The translations under genes were made by a program, and so were the position numbers. A stretch of DNA of 64,000 nucleotides from Sipunculus nudus (taxonomy: Eukaryota; Annelida; Sipuncula; Golfingiida; Sipunculidae). The stretch's first letter is position 1. Each line of letters begins with the position of its first letter. The DNA lies in assembly GCA_026874595.1 (NCBI GenBank), contig CM049320.1:17496988-17560987 (forward strand), written 5' to 3'. Under the pieces are notes generated by a model. The model had not been told where the DNA came from, made no database searches, and was given only the letters and a program-made list of their open reading frames with translations. Shown piece by piece: positions 11,197 to 23,200 of this stretch.

Positions 11197-11941
11197 AAGA
11201 TATATATATACACATAAACGGAACATTCAGACATGTCAATATTCCTGTCAGATTGTTGAATAAATTGCTCTAACCTATCCCTATTAGTCATCCATGCACC
11301 TCTAAAAATTTTTATCAATTATTACGCTTGTTCTTTTCATTCTGACTGGCTCCCTCCCTCCCTCTCTCCCTCTCACTCTCTCGATGCGTGATTATACGCA
11401 GTTTAAAGATAGGTATAGGAAATCAATACAGGCAAGCAACAGGCGATAGTCGTTATCTCCACTTCATGAGATACCAATGATAAAACGGTTCCTTTGGTAA
11501 CAATACATTAATGCAGCATATTGTAAGATAGACAAATGTAAATGTATCCACCTTTCACTCTGATCGTCCTGGACTGGACCTTACTGGCATATGCATAGCA
11601 GTAGAGTTGTATGGAAAGTCAAATGGAATACAGGTCTATTTTACCTGACTGGTTTTATTCGTCATAATTTTATAAAGATTCAGGTGATCTTGTAAAATCA
11701 GCTAATTTTTATCTATGAACGTTTCCTGTACAGGATATCATAGGTTTTATAGAGTTTATTCTAAATTTTTGCTGAAATCGATGGGACGCTTCTGGGGAAA
11801 ATGCTCCTTACTCGGGTAAGTTGAATGAGCACATAGTTTATTGACTAGAAAAACAAACAAATTAAATATTATAACAAATTTTACAAAATAACTCGCACGA
11901 AATCTATCTTGCAGCACAATTCTAAGCAAAACTGGTCGAAT

Positions 11942-11977
<36 letters not shown>

Positions 11978-12002
11978 CGATATATTTTTTTCATCTCCTC
12001 AG
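11197..12002. other. Spacer upstream of the sulfotransferase gene
   Basis: No coding motif seen. It probably holds the 3' part of a 5'-UTR intron of the next gene: a pyrimidine-rich tract ends in CTCCTCAG at 12,002, eleven bases before the first ATG. A CT-rich stretch lies at about 11,346-11,381 and a (TA)n tract at about 11,946-11,975. No promoter can be pointed to with confidence. Confidence 0.45.
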
Positions 12003-12012
12003 GTTACTTAAC

Positions 12013-14087
12013 ATGATGTGCCGGTCTTTCTCCAAAAGAAGATCTTTCTTCTTAATCTGTTCCCTTTCTACATTACTGATTACACTTCTCGTCTTGACAG
12101 GGACATCATGGAGGGACTTAATTTGTTTAACAGGTAAAATGCTACATTTAGTGTTTTGGTTTGACCAGACCAATGTTCTGTTATACCTAGCTTATTTAGA
12201 CTGCAGACTATTTACATACACGGCATATGCTTCTAACGAAGTCCGAGAGATCTGAGGAGTTAACCTCCAAATTGACCCAACTTTTTGCTGCTCATCGTAA
12301 AACCTGAACGCAAAGTGGTATCAATTATCCTCACAATATGAATTTATCTAAATATGTGGATTTGTTGACTGTAAAAAGTATTAAAATATTATTCTATTTA
12401 TGACAGGCGTGTTATAATAAGTCACTATTTTATGTTTTTATGTGAGCTTTTCCGAAATGATCTCTATTGAATAATCAAACCCACGCTAATATATTTGTTG
12501 GCGTTCAGTTTGTATGTATGTGGTTGTTAACAAACATCATTTTCCAGATTCGGAGAAAAACAGTTGGCGTAGAACATCATCACCAAAGAAAGTGATTTTA
12601 CTGGCGTATACTCATAGCGGGTCATCCTTTCTCGGTACTTTATTCAGCTCCAATCCCGAGTCTTGCTACTGGTATGAGCCTATACAGGGCATCGTGCAGC
12701 ACGCTTATGGCTTCACTGGTGACGTCACTGCATTCCATATGTATGAATTAGCCAAGGGTAGTTCAAGGTAGGTTACATACCTGTAATATTGGGAAGATAT
12801 AGATATGAGTTTGGGTGTTAATTCTACTTTTAGCAAAATATTCATTTACCCTTTGTAACCAGGGTCAATGAATATAATTTATATATAGAATATATATATA
12901 TATATATATAAATATATATTTGTGTGTGTGTGTACGGGTGTTACCCTAACCCCACACAATTTAATTAAATCCGTCCATAACTCGTAAGAAAAATGTTGAA
13001 CCAAAGAAACTACATACAAATTTCCTGGAAGATAAAATGCAATGACTGTATCTGAATGATGTTGACTATATTTAAAGTTGCTCTTTGTGTAATAAGGTCT
13101 TCTTCTCACTTTAGCCCGCACACTGACTTTGAAAGAAAAAGTATACAATACCACCTTCAACATATGCTTTCCAATGCAAGGACAAGTGAACTTCCTTTGG
13201 AACTTCTATACAGCGGCCTTACACTGACGAGCAAAACACCCTGGGCCAAAAATATGATACCATGCCTCCAGAAGAATATGTATTTACAAAAAGTCAAATT
13301 ATGGGCATTTAAGGAAAGATTTTGTAATTTCTGCCCTTCCCCTGACAGAAATTTGTCATCACTAAGGCGATGTTACGATCAATACTTCTTGAACATGACT
13401 GGGTATGAAGACCAAATTTTACAGGCCTCCGATGGGGGCGCTGTCTGTCTACAGCAAATGAAGTGCCACAGAGAATGTTTGGAATTATTGAAAAATTCAA
13501 CCACTGAGTGTCTACAGCTGATGGATAAAAATTGTGGTGTCAGCAATATTGTTGCCGTAAAGACCGTTAGACTCCCTATAAGGCTTGTCGAGGAATTAAT
13601 CGATAACGACCCAGAGATTAAAATACTACATAATGTGCGGGATCCTCGAGGTGTCTATATGTCCCGAAAGAAATACTCAGCTGACCTCCGTCCGCTACCA
13701 CTCATTAAAGATCTGTGCAATAATATGATGCAAAATCTTAACGATGCTGAAAAAATAGGAAAGAAATACCCTGATAGCGTAATGACGATCAGGTATGAAG
13801 ACCTTGCAAGAGACCCCTTATTATATTCTAACAGAATATATAAATTCATAAAATTAACGCTTCCGGATATTGTACGTCAGGAAATTCTGGTGAACACTCG
13901 GTCGTCAACAGCAGATGATTCATGCCTTGGTTGTTTATCCAGGACAGATTCAAGGAAAACGGCTAATAAATGGAGAGAGAAAATCTTGTTAGAGGATGTG
14001 TATGCGATAAATAGTGCATGCAGTGAAGTTTTAGAAAAACTAGGATATTCCTTGCCATCCCATATTGATCACTTCAGTGATTTATGA
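12013..14087 (+). CDS. Golgi carbohydrate (Gal/GalNAc/GlcNAc 6-O-type) sulfotransferase, three coding exons
   Basis: The enzyme would transfer sulfate from PAPS to sugar residues of glycans in the Golgi lumen. The exons join cleanly: 12,013-12,133 (donor GTAAAA, phase 1), 12,548-12,767 (acceptor TTTTCCAG, donor GTAGGT, phase 2) and 13,115-14,087 (acceptor CACTTTAG, stop TGA). The total is 437 residues, which fits the CHST1/3/5 group. Residues 4-10 are basic and 12-30 hydrophobic, a type II signal anchor. The 5'-phosphosulfate loop is YTHSGSSFLGTLF (61-73), followed by a YEP (83-85) typical of this family. The 3'-phosphate site has KTVRLP (263-268) and VRDPRGV (288-294). A conserved RYEDLA and a late NKW complete the fold. 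The usual Arg before SGSS is His here. A splice acceptor at 12,001-12,002 implies an upstream 5'-UTR exon. The start could also be the next codon, also ATG. The acceptor sugar cannot be told from sequence. Confidence 0.88.
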
Positions 14088-14106
14088 TCGTGCTTAAAGT
14101 TTTGTT

Positions 14107-14112
14107 AATAAA
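14107..14112 (+). terminator. Polyadenylation signal AATAAA of the sulfotransferase gene
   Basis: A canonical AATAAA lies 20 bases after the TGA stop at 14,085-14,087. This would make a very short 3' UTR. Other AATAAA-like hexamers follow in this AT-rich region (for example near 14,200), so usage is inferred. Confidence 0.5.
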
Positions 14113-14716
14113 TTATTATTATTTATTTATGTTTTCTTATTATTATCATTATTATTAAATTTCTTATTTCAGCAATTTATGATTGTGCTTCTTACTTTGT
14201 TGATAAATTATTATTACCAATTTATATATTATTGTATCCGCCAAAACAAAGTTTTGCGGATACCATGTTTTTGACCGGGTTCCGCAGTCGCGTTCGTTTC
14301 CGGAATAGAACTCTGAGACCACTGGACAGACTTTTCCGAAACCTTTTCACGATTATTGGGTCTCATGGGAACTGGTGCCAAAATTTCTTGAGTTGACCTC
14401 TGACCTTTCCTCTCTCCAGTGCGTCCATTTGTGCGTCTGTTTTAACATATTAATCCACATATCTTCGGACTCGTTTGACCAATCAGGAAAAAATTTGGCG
14501 CCACCTGCAACCATTTTTGCACAGCGTTCATCTGTTCATCTGCCTTGGGATAAAATCCCTCATATCTCTGCAGTGAATATACCTATCCATTTGAAATTTA
14601 TGATTTTGCTTATGGTATTGTTGTTTAATTAATTAATTATTATTATTACTGATATTATTACTATTATTGGTATTATTATACTATATTATATATTCAAACA
14701 TAAATACTTTTATATA

Positions 14717-14764
<48 letters not shown>

Positions 14765-15374
14765 TCACTTTTATAATAATAATAATTATTATTATTATTA
14801 TTATCATTATTACCCTATATTATATATTCAAACATAAATACTTTAAATATCCAGAAAATATATAGTATATTATTGATTTTGGTGATGCACCCATCATAGA
14901 CGGAGTATCTTCTTTGCTTCAAGTGCACAGAGGAGAAAGTGACAGCAATTGGATTTATGCACACTGGCACTTACATACCAATGGTGTCAAAATAAACTTC
15001 TTAGGAGACGTGACATCTCATTCATAGTATAATTATATGTAACAACTGAGTCACAGTCAAGGCTCCATCCATGTGGCTTTAACTTTAGGATATCGTATCA
15101 GTAACATGTGTCACACTTCCGTGTTGGACAGAGATACTTATTTCATTTGCGTAGTTGCTCGATGCGCAAAGAGTTGCAGGTGCAGGTGAGAAAGTCTAGT
15201 ATTGAGATAACCAGATGTGATAAGCGGTTCATAGTTTATGATAGGTGGAAGTATACAGAGTACGTTGTTTTACAGAGCATCTTAAAAAATAGCTTTACAC
15301 TCTCCACCTTTATGTTTTGCCAAAAATTACTCTTTTCTCTCATTTCTCCTCTCTCTTTCTTTCTCTTTCTCTCC

Positions 15375-15410
<36 letters not shown>

Positions 15411-15445
15411 TTATTTATTTATACATATATTAATAATTTATACAT

Positions 15446-15504
<59 letters not shown>

Positions 15505-16224
15505 AGAGAGAGAGAGAGAGACAAAATATGATTTACTCATCATCTGTTGTGGCATATCTCTTGTTGTACATCTCATGAATAGTACACCGTAAATGGATGG
15601 TGTTAAATGACTCTATGTATCACCTTCATATTCATACTCTCGCCAATGCATTGCTGGATTGCTCAGTTCATGCAATATATATAAGGCTCTTCATGCTGTA
15701 GCTATGTAGAAGTGCATCGGCTAATATTCTTATCAGTTATGGCGTCCCATAGGTGAGAATCATGACCAATATTGTCTGTGTTCTAATTAGCTATAGAACG
15801 GTCCTGTATCGGCTTGGGATATCAATAAGTGTTTTAAAGATAAGATGCGAGTTGAATAGAATAAGTAAAACTATTATAAATACAAACCTCTCCCAACATC
15901 CTTGAGTCAGAATATCACCAGGGTTCTGAACATACGATGTGTTTATACATATTATGCTCAGGAAATACATAGATATATAATCGTGAGATATTTGTCCCGG
16001 TTCTCCAACTCAACGGTTGCATTACAGGTGACCTCGGTCCACCAACCAACAGGCGGCTCGATAAGGCACGTGAGCTGTGCATACAGCGGTGTAATTTACA
16101 ATGAAAGTCTCCCAAAATACTAGTGCACAACTACCGTAATTGTCGGGGCAGGGGTACTTTTCTGAGGGCAATTGTCGTTTGTAATTTTCCTGGGTTAGTT
16201 GTTTGGGCGACTTGTTCTGTTGAA
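14113..16224. other. Repeat-rich AT spacer with a small hairpin and microsatellites
   Basis: A compact hairpin occupies 14,234-14,263 (arms GTATCCGC..AAAAC and its complement around AAA). Such ends are typical of dispersed foldback repeats, but I could not find the partner end. (ATT)n lies at about 14,716-14,766, with more ATT-rich sequence to 14,812. (TA)n lies at about 15,378-15,406 and 15,449-15,500, followed by a short (GA)n. The segment 15,540-16,224 has no recognised gene. Confidence 0.55.
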
Positions 16225-17875
16225 AGGAAGTGGATATCTTGGTCAGCTGTAATATGTGGGAAGTGGATAACCCGGTCAGCTGTAATGTGTGGGTAGTGGA
16301 TATCCTGGTCGGCTGTAAAGTGTTGGTAGTGGATATCTTGTTCAGTTGTAATGTGTGGGTAATGGATATCTTGGTCAGCGATGTGTGTAATGGATATCTT
16401 GGTCTACAATGTGTGGCTGATGGATATCATGGTCAGCTGTAATGTGTGGGTAGAGGATATCATGGTCAGCTGTAATGTGTTGGAAGTGGATATCTCGGTC
16501 AGCTGTAAGGTGTGGGTAGTGGATATCTCGGTCAGCTGTATTGTGTGGGTAGTGGATATCTCGGTCAGCTGTAATGTGTGGGTAGAGGATATCATGGTCA
16601 GCTGTAATGTGTGGGTAGAGGATATCATGGTCAGCTGTTATGTGTGTGAAGTGGATATCTCGGTCAGCTGTAATGTGTGGGTAGTGGATATGTCGGTCAG
16701 CTGTAATGTGTGGGTAGAGGATATCATGGTCAGCTGTAATGTGTGGGTGGTGGATATCTCGGCCAACTGTAATGTGTGGGTAGTCGATATCTCGGACAGC
16801 TGTAATTTGTGGGTAGTGGATATCTCGGTCAGCTGTAATGTGTGGGTAGAGGATATCATGGTCAGCTGTAATGTGTGGGTAGTGGATATCTCGGTCAGCT
16901 GTAATGTGTGGGTAGTGGATATCTCGGTCAGCTGTAATGTGTGGGTAGAGGATATCATGGTCAGCTGTAATGTGTGGGTAGTGGATATCTCGGTCAGCTG
17001 TAATGTGTGGGTAGTGGATATCTTGGTCAGCTGTAATGTGTGGGTAGAGGATATCATGGTCAGCTGTAATGTGTGGGAAGTGGATATCTCGGTCAGCTGT
17101 AATGTGTGGGTAGTGGATATCTCGGTCAGCTGTAATGTGTGGGTAGTGGATATCTCGGCCAACTGTAATGTGTGGGTAGAGGATATCATGGTCAGCTGTA
17201 ATGTGTGGGTAGTGGATATCTCGGTCAGCTGTAATGTGTGGGTAGTGAATATCATGGTCAGCTGTAATGTGTGGGTAGTGGATATCTCGGTCAGCTGTAA
17301 GGTGTGGGTAGTGGATATCTCGGTCAGCTGTAAGGTGTGGGTAGCGGATATCTCGGTCAGCTGTAGTGTGTGGGTAGTGGATATCTCGGTCAGCTGTAAT
17401 GTGTGGGTAGAGGATATCTTGGTCAGCTGTAATGTGTGGGTAGTGGATATCTCGGTCAGCTGTAAGGGGTGGGTAGTGGATATCTCGGTCAGCTGTAATG
17501 TGTGGGTACTGGATATCTCGGTCAGCTGTAATGTGTGGGTAGAGGATATCATGGTCAGCTGTAATGTGTGGGTAGTGGATATCTCGGTCAGCTGTAATGT
17601 GTGGGTAGTGGATATCTCGGTCAGCTGTAAGATGTGGGTAGTGGATATCTCGGTCAGCTGTAATGTGTGGGTACTGGATATCTCGGCCAACTGTAATGTG
17701 TGGGAAGTCGATATCTCGGTCAGCTGTAATGTGTGGGTATAAATATCTCGGTTAGCTGTAAAGTGTGGCTAGTGGATATCTCGGTCAGCTGTAATGTGTA
17801 GGTAGTTGATATCTTGGTCAGTGATGTGTGGGAATTGGATATCTTGGTCAGCGATGTGTTGGTAGTTGATATCTG
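16225..17875 (+). repeat. 33-bp minisatellite, about 50 units
   Basis: Each unit is 33 bp and contains a GATATC and, in most units, a CAGCTG, two palindromic hexamers at fixed spacing. Two unit variants predominate and differ at linked positions: one has GTAGTGGATATCTCGG, the other GTAGAGGATATCATGG. In the middle (about 16,830-17,060) the second variant recurs every third unit, an emerging 99-bp higher-order repeat. A few units at both edges are shortened or diverged, as expected for array ends. Because the unit is a multiple of three and stop-free in several frames, long open frames occur on both strands (plus 16,381-17,742, minus 16,638-17,690). I treat these as by-products: neither has a credible gene context. 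Confidence 0.95.
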
Positions 17876-18031
17876 GGCTAGAGAGTATTAAGTTTTGCAA
17901 GGAAGAAAAGAAGAGTAAAAGTCCCGATACCCGATCACAAACACGTGCACATATAAAATACCATGTCGGTTTTTTAGCCCTCTTCACAAAATCATCGTAC
18001 TTGGTTTATTTATCCACCGTACAAACTGCAT

Positions 18032-18101
<70 letters not shown>

Positions 18102-18624
18102 TAAGCTGGTAATGGGGAAACATAGCTTTCGTTGAAAAGTAAAAATACCGGGCGGAAGTATGAATTTCAGTTTACAAGATGGTGATTATATGTTGTATTC
18201 CAGGGTCAATGAACAAAAACAAAATTCTAAATATTGTTCAGAATCTGTCCAGACTAAAAACAATGCTTATCTTTAATGTATTGTACACGTCTATGGTGAT
18301 ATTTAAAAAAAAATTGCAAAAAATAAAGTTGCATATAATAAATAATTAGGATTTTCATAGGATAAAAACCTAGTGCAGTGCATGAGAGAATAGAGTGTGT
18401 GTCACGAATTCTATTTAGTGTTGATACTCTATGTACGTGTGTTTATACGTATGTGTATATGCATGTATATATCTTTATCCGCACTCATATATTTCATTTT
18501 TCAATACATGGATATGGACCATGGGTCAACAATGATCATGTAAAATGATATATAATTCGAACACAACGCTATAGATATGACTAAAGTATCGGATTGCTCT
18601 TTAACTGAAAGCACTCACAGAGCG
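17876..18624. other. Spacer with a long (TA)n tract
   Basis: A (TA)n run lies at about 18,033-18,096. Nothing else is recognised on either strand. Confidence 0.5.
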
Positions 18625-19020
18625 TATACCTCCGCCAACACCTTAAACCAGATCAAGGCCAGCCTCAAAATCAACCATATCCCGACATTCCACATTAAGT
18701 AGGTTTCTTTAAAATACATCTAGGCAACTGACTAACCAAATAATTTTAAACAAATGACCAATGAAAATATTTCTACAAAAGTTTAGTTGGTATTAGAAAA
18801 AACTCTGATGAAAAGTGTCTGTCTTCTTTGTAGTCTCTGACTGATTGATGATGAATATCAGTATCGATTTGCGAACATGTGACGTTGAAATAGGGGTTGT
18901 TGTGAGCCCAGCTCCCTCAACAGTTTATCTCAATCCTCCCAGAACTTTTGAAGATATAGCTTTGAAACACGCACACAAACACGGTCGATCACAAAGCGGT
19001 CTTCGTTGGCGGAGGTTATA
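18625..19020. mobile_element. Short inverted-repeat element (MITE-like), 396 bp including flanks
   Basis: The ends are ACCTCCGCCAAC (left) and GTTGGCGGAGGT (right), perfect 12-base inverted repeats. TATA appears at both outer flanks, possibly the target duplication. The interior near 18,960-18,995 has a CACACACAAACACGGTCGAT segment, which I recall as common in repeats of marine invertebrates. No transposase is encoded. A related sequence with CCTCCG/GGCGGAGG ends lies at 44,940-45,227. Confidence 0.65.
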
Positions 19021-19796
19021 GGTTGTCGCTGTTTAGCTCCCGTTCCGTTTGGGGATATATTTCAGTTCTGCATTTCGCATAGGTTGTAGATTTCACGTTT
19101 GCGAGTATATCAAACTACAGATGTAAAGATTGAATAAACGACCGCCACTACTTTGAAGTGTTTGCCTGTTTATAATTATATTAAAAATAAAATAGTTATA
19201 TGATATATGTCACTGGATTAATAGACTACTGGTTTTGATCAGGTTGTTATAATTGTGTTGATGATGTCATGAATAAAAGAAAGTAGGGTGAAAAAAGGTA
19301 CAGTTGACCTATGTGTGGAAAACGCTTAAAGATAATTTATATATTGCCCTAATGTTTGTAGAACTTAATGCATATCTCAAGCTGCTCCTAGATGAACCTC
19401 ATTATTAGGTTGCGACTGATTTTCATATCTATAATGGCACAATCCATGCAGGGTTTTCCTATGCAACAGAAATATATATGTATTCAAACAATAATTCCCA
19501 ACTAATTTTGTAACATGTTTGGACAACGTAGTTACACAAACTATACACAGAGTATACACAAGGTTTTCTCATACCAACAACTCAATCGTAGTGGTATGCT
19601 ATGCTTATGCATGCTGTAAGCAAATCCTTTGTTAACACATTGCAATATAACATGCTTAACATATTTTAATATTTATGCATATTTTAACATTATAATATAT
19701 TTCAACATTTAGACAAACAACGTTTGCCTACTACTTGTCGATATGTACATTTGCGTCTTATTTTTGGTTCAAAAATAAGTCTTAATAAAACTGATA
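19021..19796. other. AT-rich spacer
   Basis: No gene or structured repeat recognised. A minus-strand frame at 19,377-19,559 has no motif. Confidence 0.4.
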
Positions 19797-20200
19797 TTAG
19801 TCAAAATAATATTTGATACAAGCTAAAACTGTACCCTCTGAGACAGCTCCATCTTCTGAACTCTCTTGGTCAGAATTAGAGTTTATTTCTTCCTTTTCTT
19901 CACACGAGCCCACCTCATCACAGTTCTCAGACTCACCGTTAGAATCACTGTCGGTATTGCTGTCGGAGTAAGGCTCATGTCTTCCAACACCCATAAAAAT
20001 GGATGACAGTAAGCGATTCTACTAGGACGAAATATACCGTCTTCCTCAGTTAGCATGTCATTTATAAATGTACCATCTAGTGTAAATTTACACAACTTGT
20101 TCAGTTTAAAATCAGCTAACAGTAAATCCCAGTTTCCCATAATTACTGGGATTTTGATCACCAACGAGATCAACAGTGTTTCCGCTAAGTTCGTTGCCAT
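19797..20200 (-). pseudogene. Inverted TRIM-like C-terminal fragment (last NHL-type blade plus acidic tail)
   Basis: On the minus strand from about 20,200, the translation contains GNWDLLLADFKLNKLCKFTL, then DGTFINDMLTEEDGIF and HPFLW. These align with the last propeller blade of the intact gene at 29,937 (GNLIVADSGEHRIVEFQTDG, RELLTERDGL, HPYIW). At a T-rich stretch near 19,995 the frame shifts. The next frame continues with an acidic, Ser/Asp/Glu-rich tail of about 55 residues ending at 19,797, which the intact gene lacks. No RING, B-box or coiled coil lies nearby on this strand. It is either the last exon of a broken gene or a relocated fragment. Its 5' edge coincides with the start of similarity to 33,630 in the second duplication. 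Confidence 0.6.
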
Positions 20201-23200
20201 TAATAAAAGGGGATTATTAGTTCACTTAAGTTTGGACTTCTATAGTGTTACACAAATTCATGTATGTACTTTCTCTTTCTACTTGGGAATGCAGAAACTC
20301 TTTATTAGCAAACATACAGTGACGTGCACTTATTGCTGATACATCTTGACAGAAACACTAGCATAAATGTATAAGACCCTGTCTTTGGCAACGTGGTAAC
20401 CTCACAAAATAAACATACATGGTAAAAGCGCCAGGTTGACAAGATCACTGACTTGGTTGTTAAACGTTACACGATATAAAATATGGCTGCAATAAAGTGT
20501 AACTTATTGTGAGTTGATGTATCTTATTGATTTATCTACATAATCACTGGTTAGCTTGGGATTAACAAATGTAATTTCAATTGTTTTGGGGTTATTATGG
20601 GATGGAGCCAATTAAAACATAATACTATTATGTTCTGGTATACTTTCATAATAGGACAGTGCTCCTTTTAGTAGTATTTTATCAGTATAAAATATATAAT
20701 ATAGTTATGGTTATGTTAATGTACCATTGCTGTCAATGCAAGAATAAAGAGGCATAATACAGCTTAACATAAGTATAATGAACGACATGTTTCATAACCG
20801 AGTTGCAACTGCTGTGTTCATGCGGTTATGTTGAAACGAAAGTCGCTTGTCTCCATCAGCCTTATCGCAGTTCAGAATATATTGATATTGGTATTTACCC
20901 AAAATACTTATCTATCAGTATATGAGTAAATCTTGTTTTGCCCAATGCTAGCTTGAACTGAATATCTTCAATTCGACGCTACATGATTACAACAGAAAGC
21001 TAAACAGGTTTGTTTTTTCTCGCTTTATATATTGCAATAATCACTTTATAAACAAATTATGTGTTGACGATGACAACTGGAAAATGGTGTTAGGTTAGAA
21101 AACAGTGAATTGTTTATAGATAACAATAATATTGTGACCCCCTATTGATTGTAACTTCCGTTTCTGTATTTAAAATTAACACATGATATTCATGTCAAAT
21201 AGAGGAGCGCCTCAAAATATCTTCATAATTAATTACTCTGCCTTCGCATCTTTTTTTTCAGTGAATAAGTAAGGTGTGAGCAAAAGCAGCAGAATGGTTT
21301 AGTTATTAGACTACGATAAGTTTCAAGCAATCTTTCATTATCATGAAAGATCATTTTAATTGTGCACGGTTTGAAAACCAATTTCTATCTATCGGGAGAC
21401 ATGACGCACGGGAGTGATAGGGATTATTTATTTCTCATGTTATACCTGGAAATATAAAATGCATTGTGTGTCATGAAACGCAGTAGTATAAACACACGCA
21501 TACACAGAAAGCTCACAGTAACGACACAAAGCGTGATAAAAGCAAACTTAGTTTTCATAGATTACAATATTCGAATTACTGTAATTATCCTACAATGATT
21601 TATGGAGACAAAACATGATAATATAGTTCATCCAATCCATGTTGCATTTACATTATTATCATGCTTTACACACAAATAACCTAGGTTGTTACCAAGGAAA
21701 CAAATCATATCTCCCTCTAAGAAAAAATATTATTAAAACTGCACATTTGTGATATTATTTTTTAAATCTCTTCTCTATAGGAAAACGAACAGGAAGGCTT
21801 CCGGGTACTGAAACACAATATTTGCTATGAAATCATGGGGCAGTTTTCGGATTAAACTTATACATGAAATTTAACAAAAGTTTGTTTATATTCGAAAAGG
21901 GTTCTATTTAGAATAAAAGTGCCCATTTGTAAACTATCAAGGAGGATAGCATCGATATGAATGCTCATCCTGAGATGGTGTCCAGTAATCCGACAAATTT
22001 CTATTGATCAGTTAATATTGCGGCTAAAAATAGGGATTTGTTTTTAGTAAAAAAATGTATATACTTCTATGCTCACGAAGACACGCCTAAATAAGACCCT
22101 TGTTTTCAAACGTTATCATTTGCTACTCGAATTATTAATATGAGATCGAGTTAATTCAGAACAGGTTAGATTTCACTTGAACTGTTTGTTATTTTCATAT
22201 TCAAATATCTTCCTTTTCCTTTCTCGTCGCTTTAAGCCCCGCTGCCTGTTGTGTACACAATGAACAACTATACACGATACCCCCCCCCCCCTGCCTCGGC
22301 ATTCGATCAAGTTTCCTGGCACTCAGTTTTTACCTCTTTCCAACCTGCATTATCCATTATAAGTTCGAAAGTATTATAGTATTATTTTCTGTAGGGATAT
22401 GTTGTAATATAAAACACATAAATACCTTTATCTTGCATTGCATTTCCTATTATTTTGTAATGCATACTTATCTGGGGTAACATTTCTTTCAGAACACAAC
22501 GGCCTCTGCAGATGACTCCCGCGTCCTTTACCGTACCATATGCTTCGAAATTAAGAGCAATAAAAATCACATGGATCTTATTTGCCAGCATTCTTTCTGG
22601 TTTGTCTGTCGCGGAAAATACACGAAACCGTTCAAACAAGGCAGGATGGACCCAGTCTCTGTGCAATGTCCAGTTTGTTGTAGGAACACAAAGCTACCCG
22701 GTGGATAAAATATATGGTCTACCTATTCATTTTAAGGTTGCAGAAGTTGATGAAAGTACTCAAAAGTGATCCCAATTGCCAAACATGCTCACAATATGGT
22801 TTGCCAGCGCCAATGACGGCTATATGTTAAACCAGAAATAGCCGTCTCTGCAGGGACTGCGTATCTCTACATAAACAAGTTAAAGTTGTGATAAATGCAG
22901 ATTTATGTGGCCGACACAAAGCTGCTCAGGAGTAATTTTGTTTAACCTGCATGGAGAGGTTATGCACTGTGTGTGTCTTGAACGGCTATTTAGATCATGA
23001 GATGACTGATACAGATGAAGCTGAAACCGTTATCAGGAAACGCCTAAGGGATTTACTGGAACTGCTTGTTCAGCAGTTACACAAGATGCAAGGCAAAATT
23101 AACATGGAAAAAATCAACTGCCCAAAAAAATCAGAGGAATTCGGAGAGAAGTATGTTGAGGACTTTTAAATAAAATAATGTGGAGATAAAAACTGACGGT

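Noticed and set aside
16381-17742. 453-codon plus-strand frame and 350-codon minus-strand frame as a Cys-rich or Thr-rich repeat protein
   Set aside because: Both frames come from one 33-bp tandem repeat whose length is a multiple of three. There is no non-repeat domain, signal peptide, splice context or stop-avoiding bias that favours one strand.
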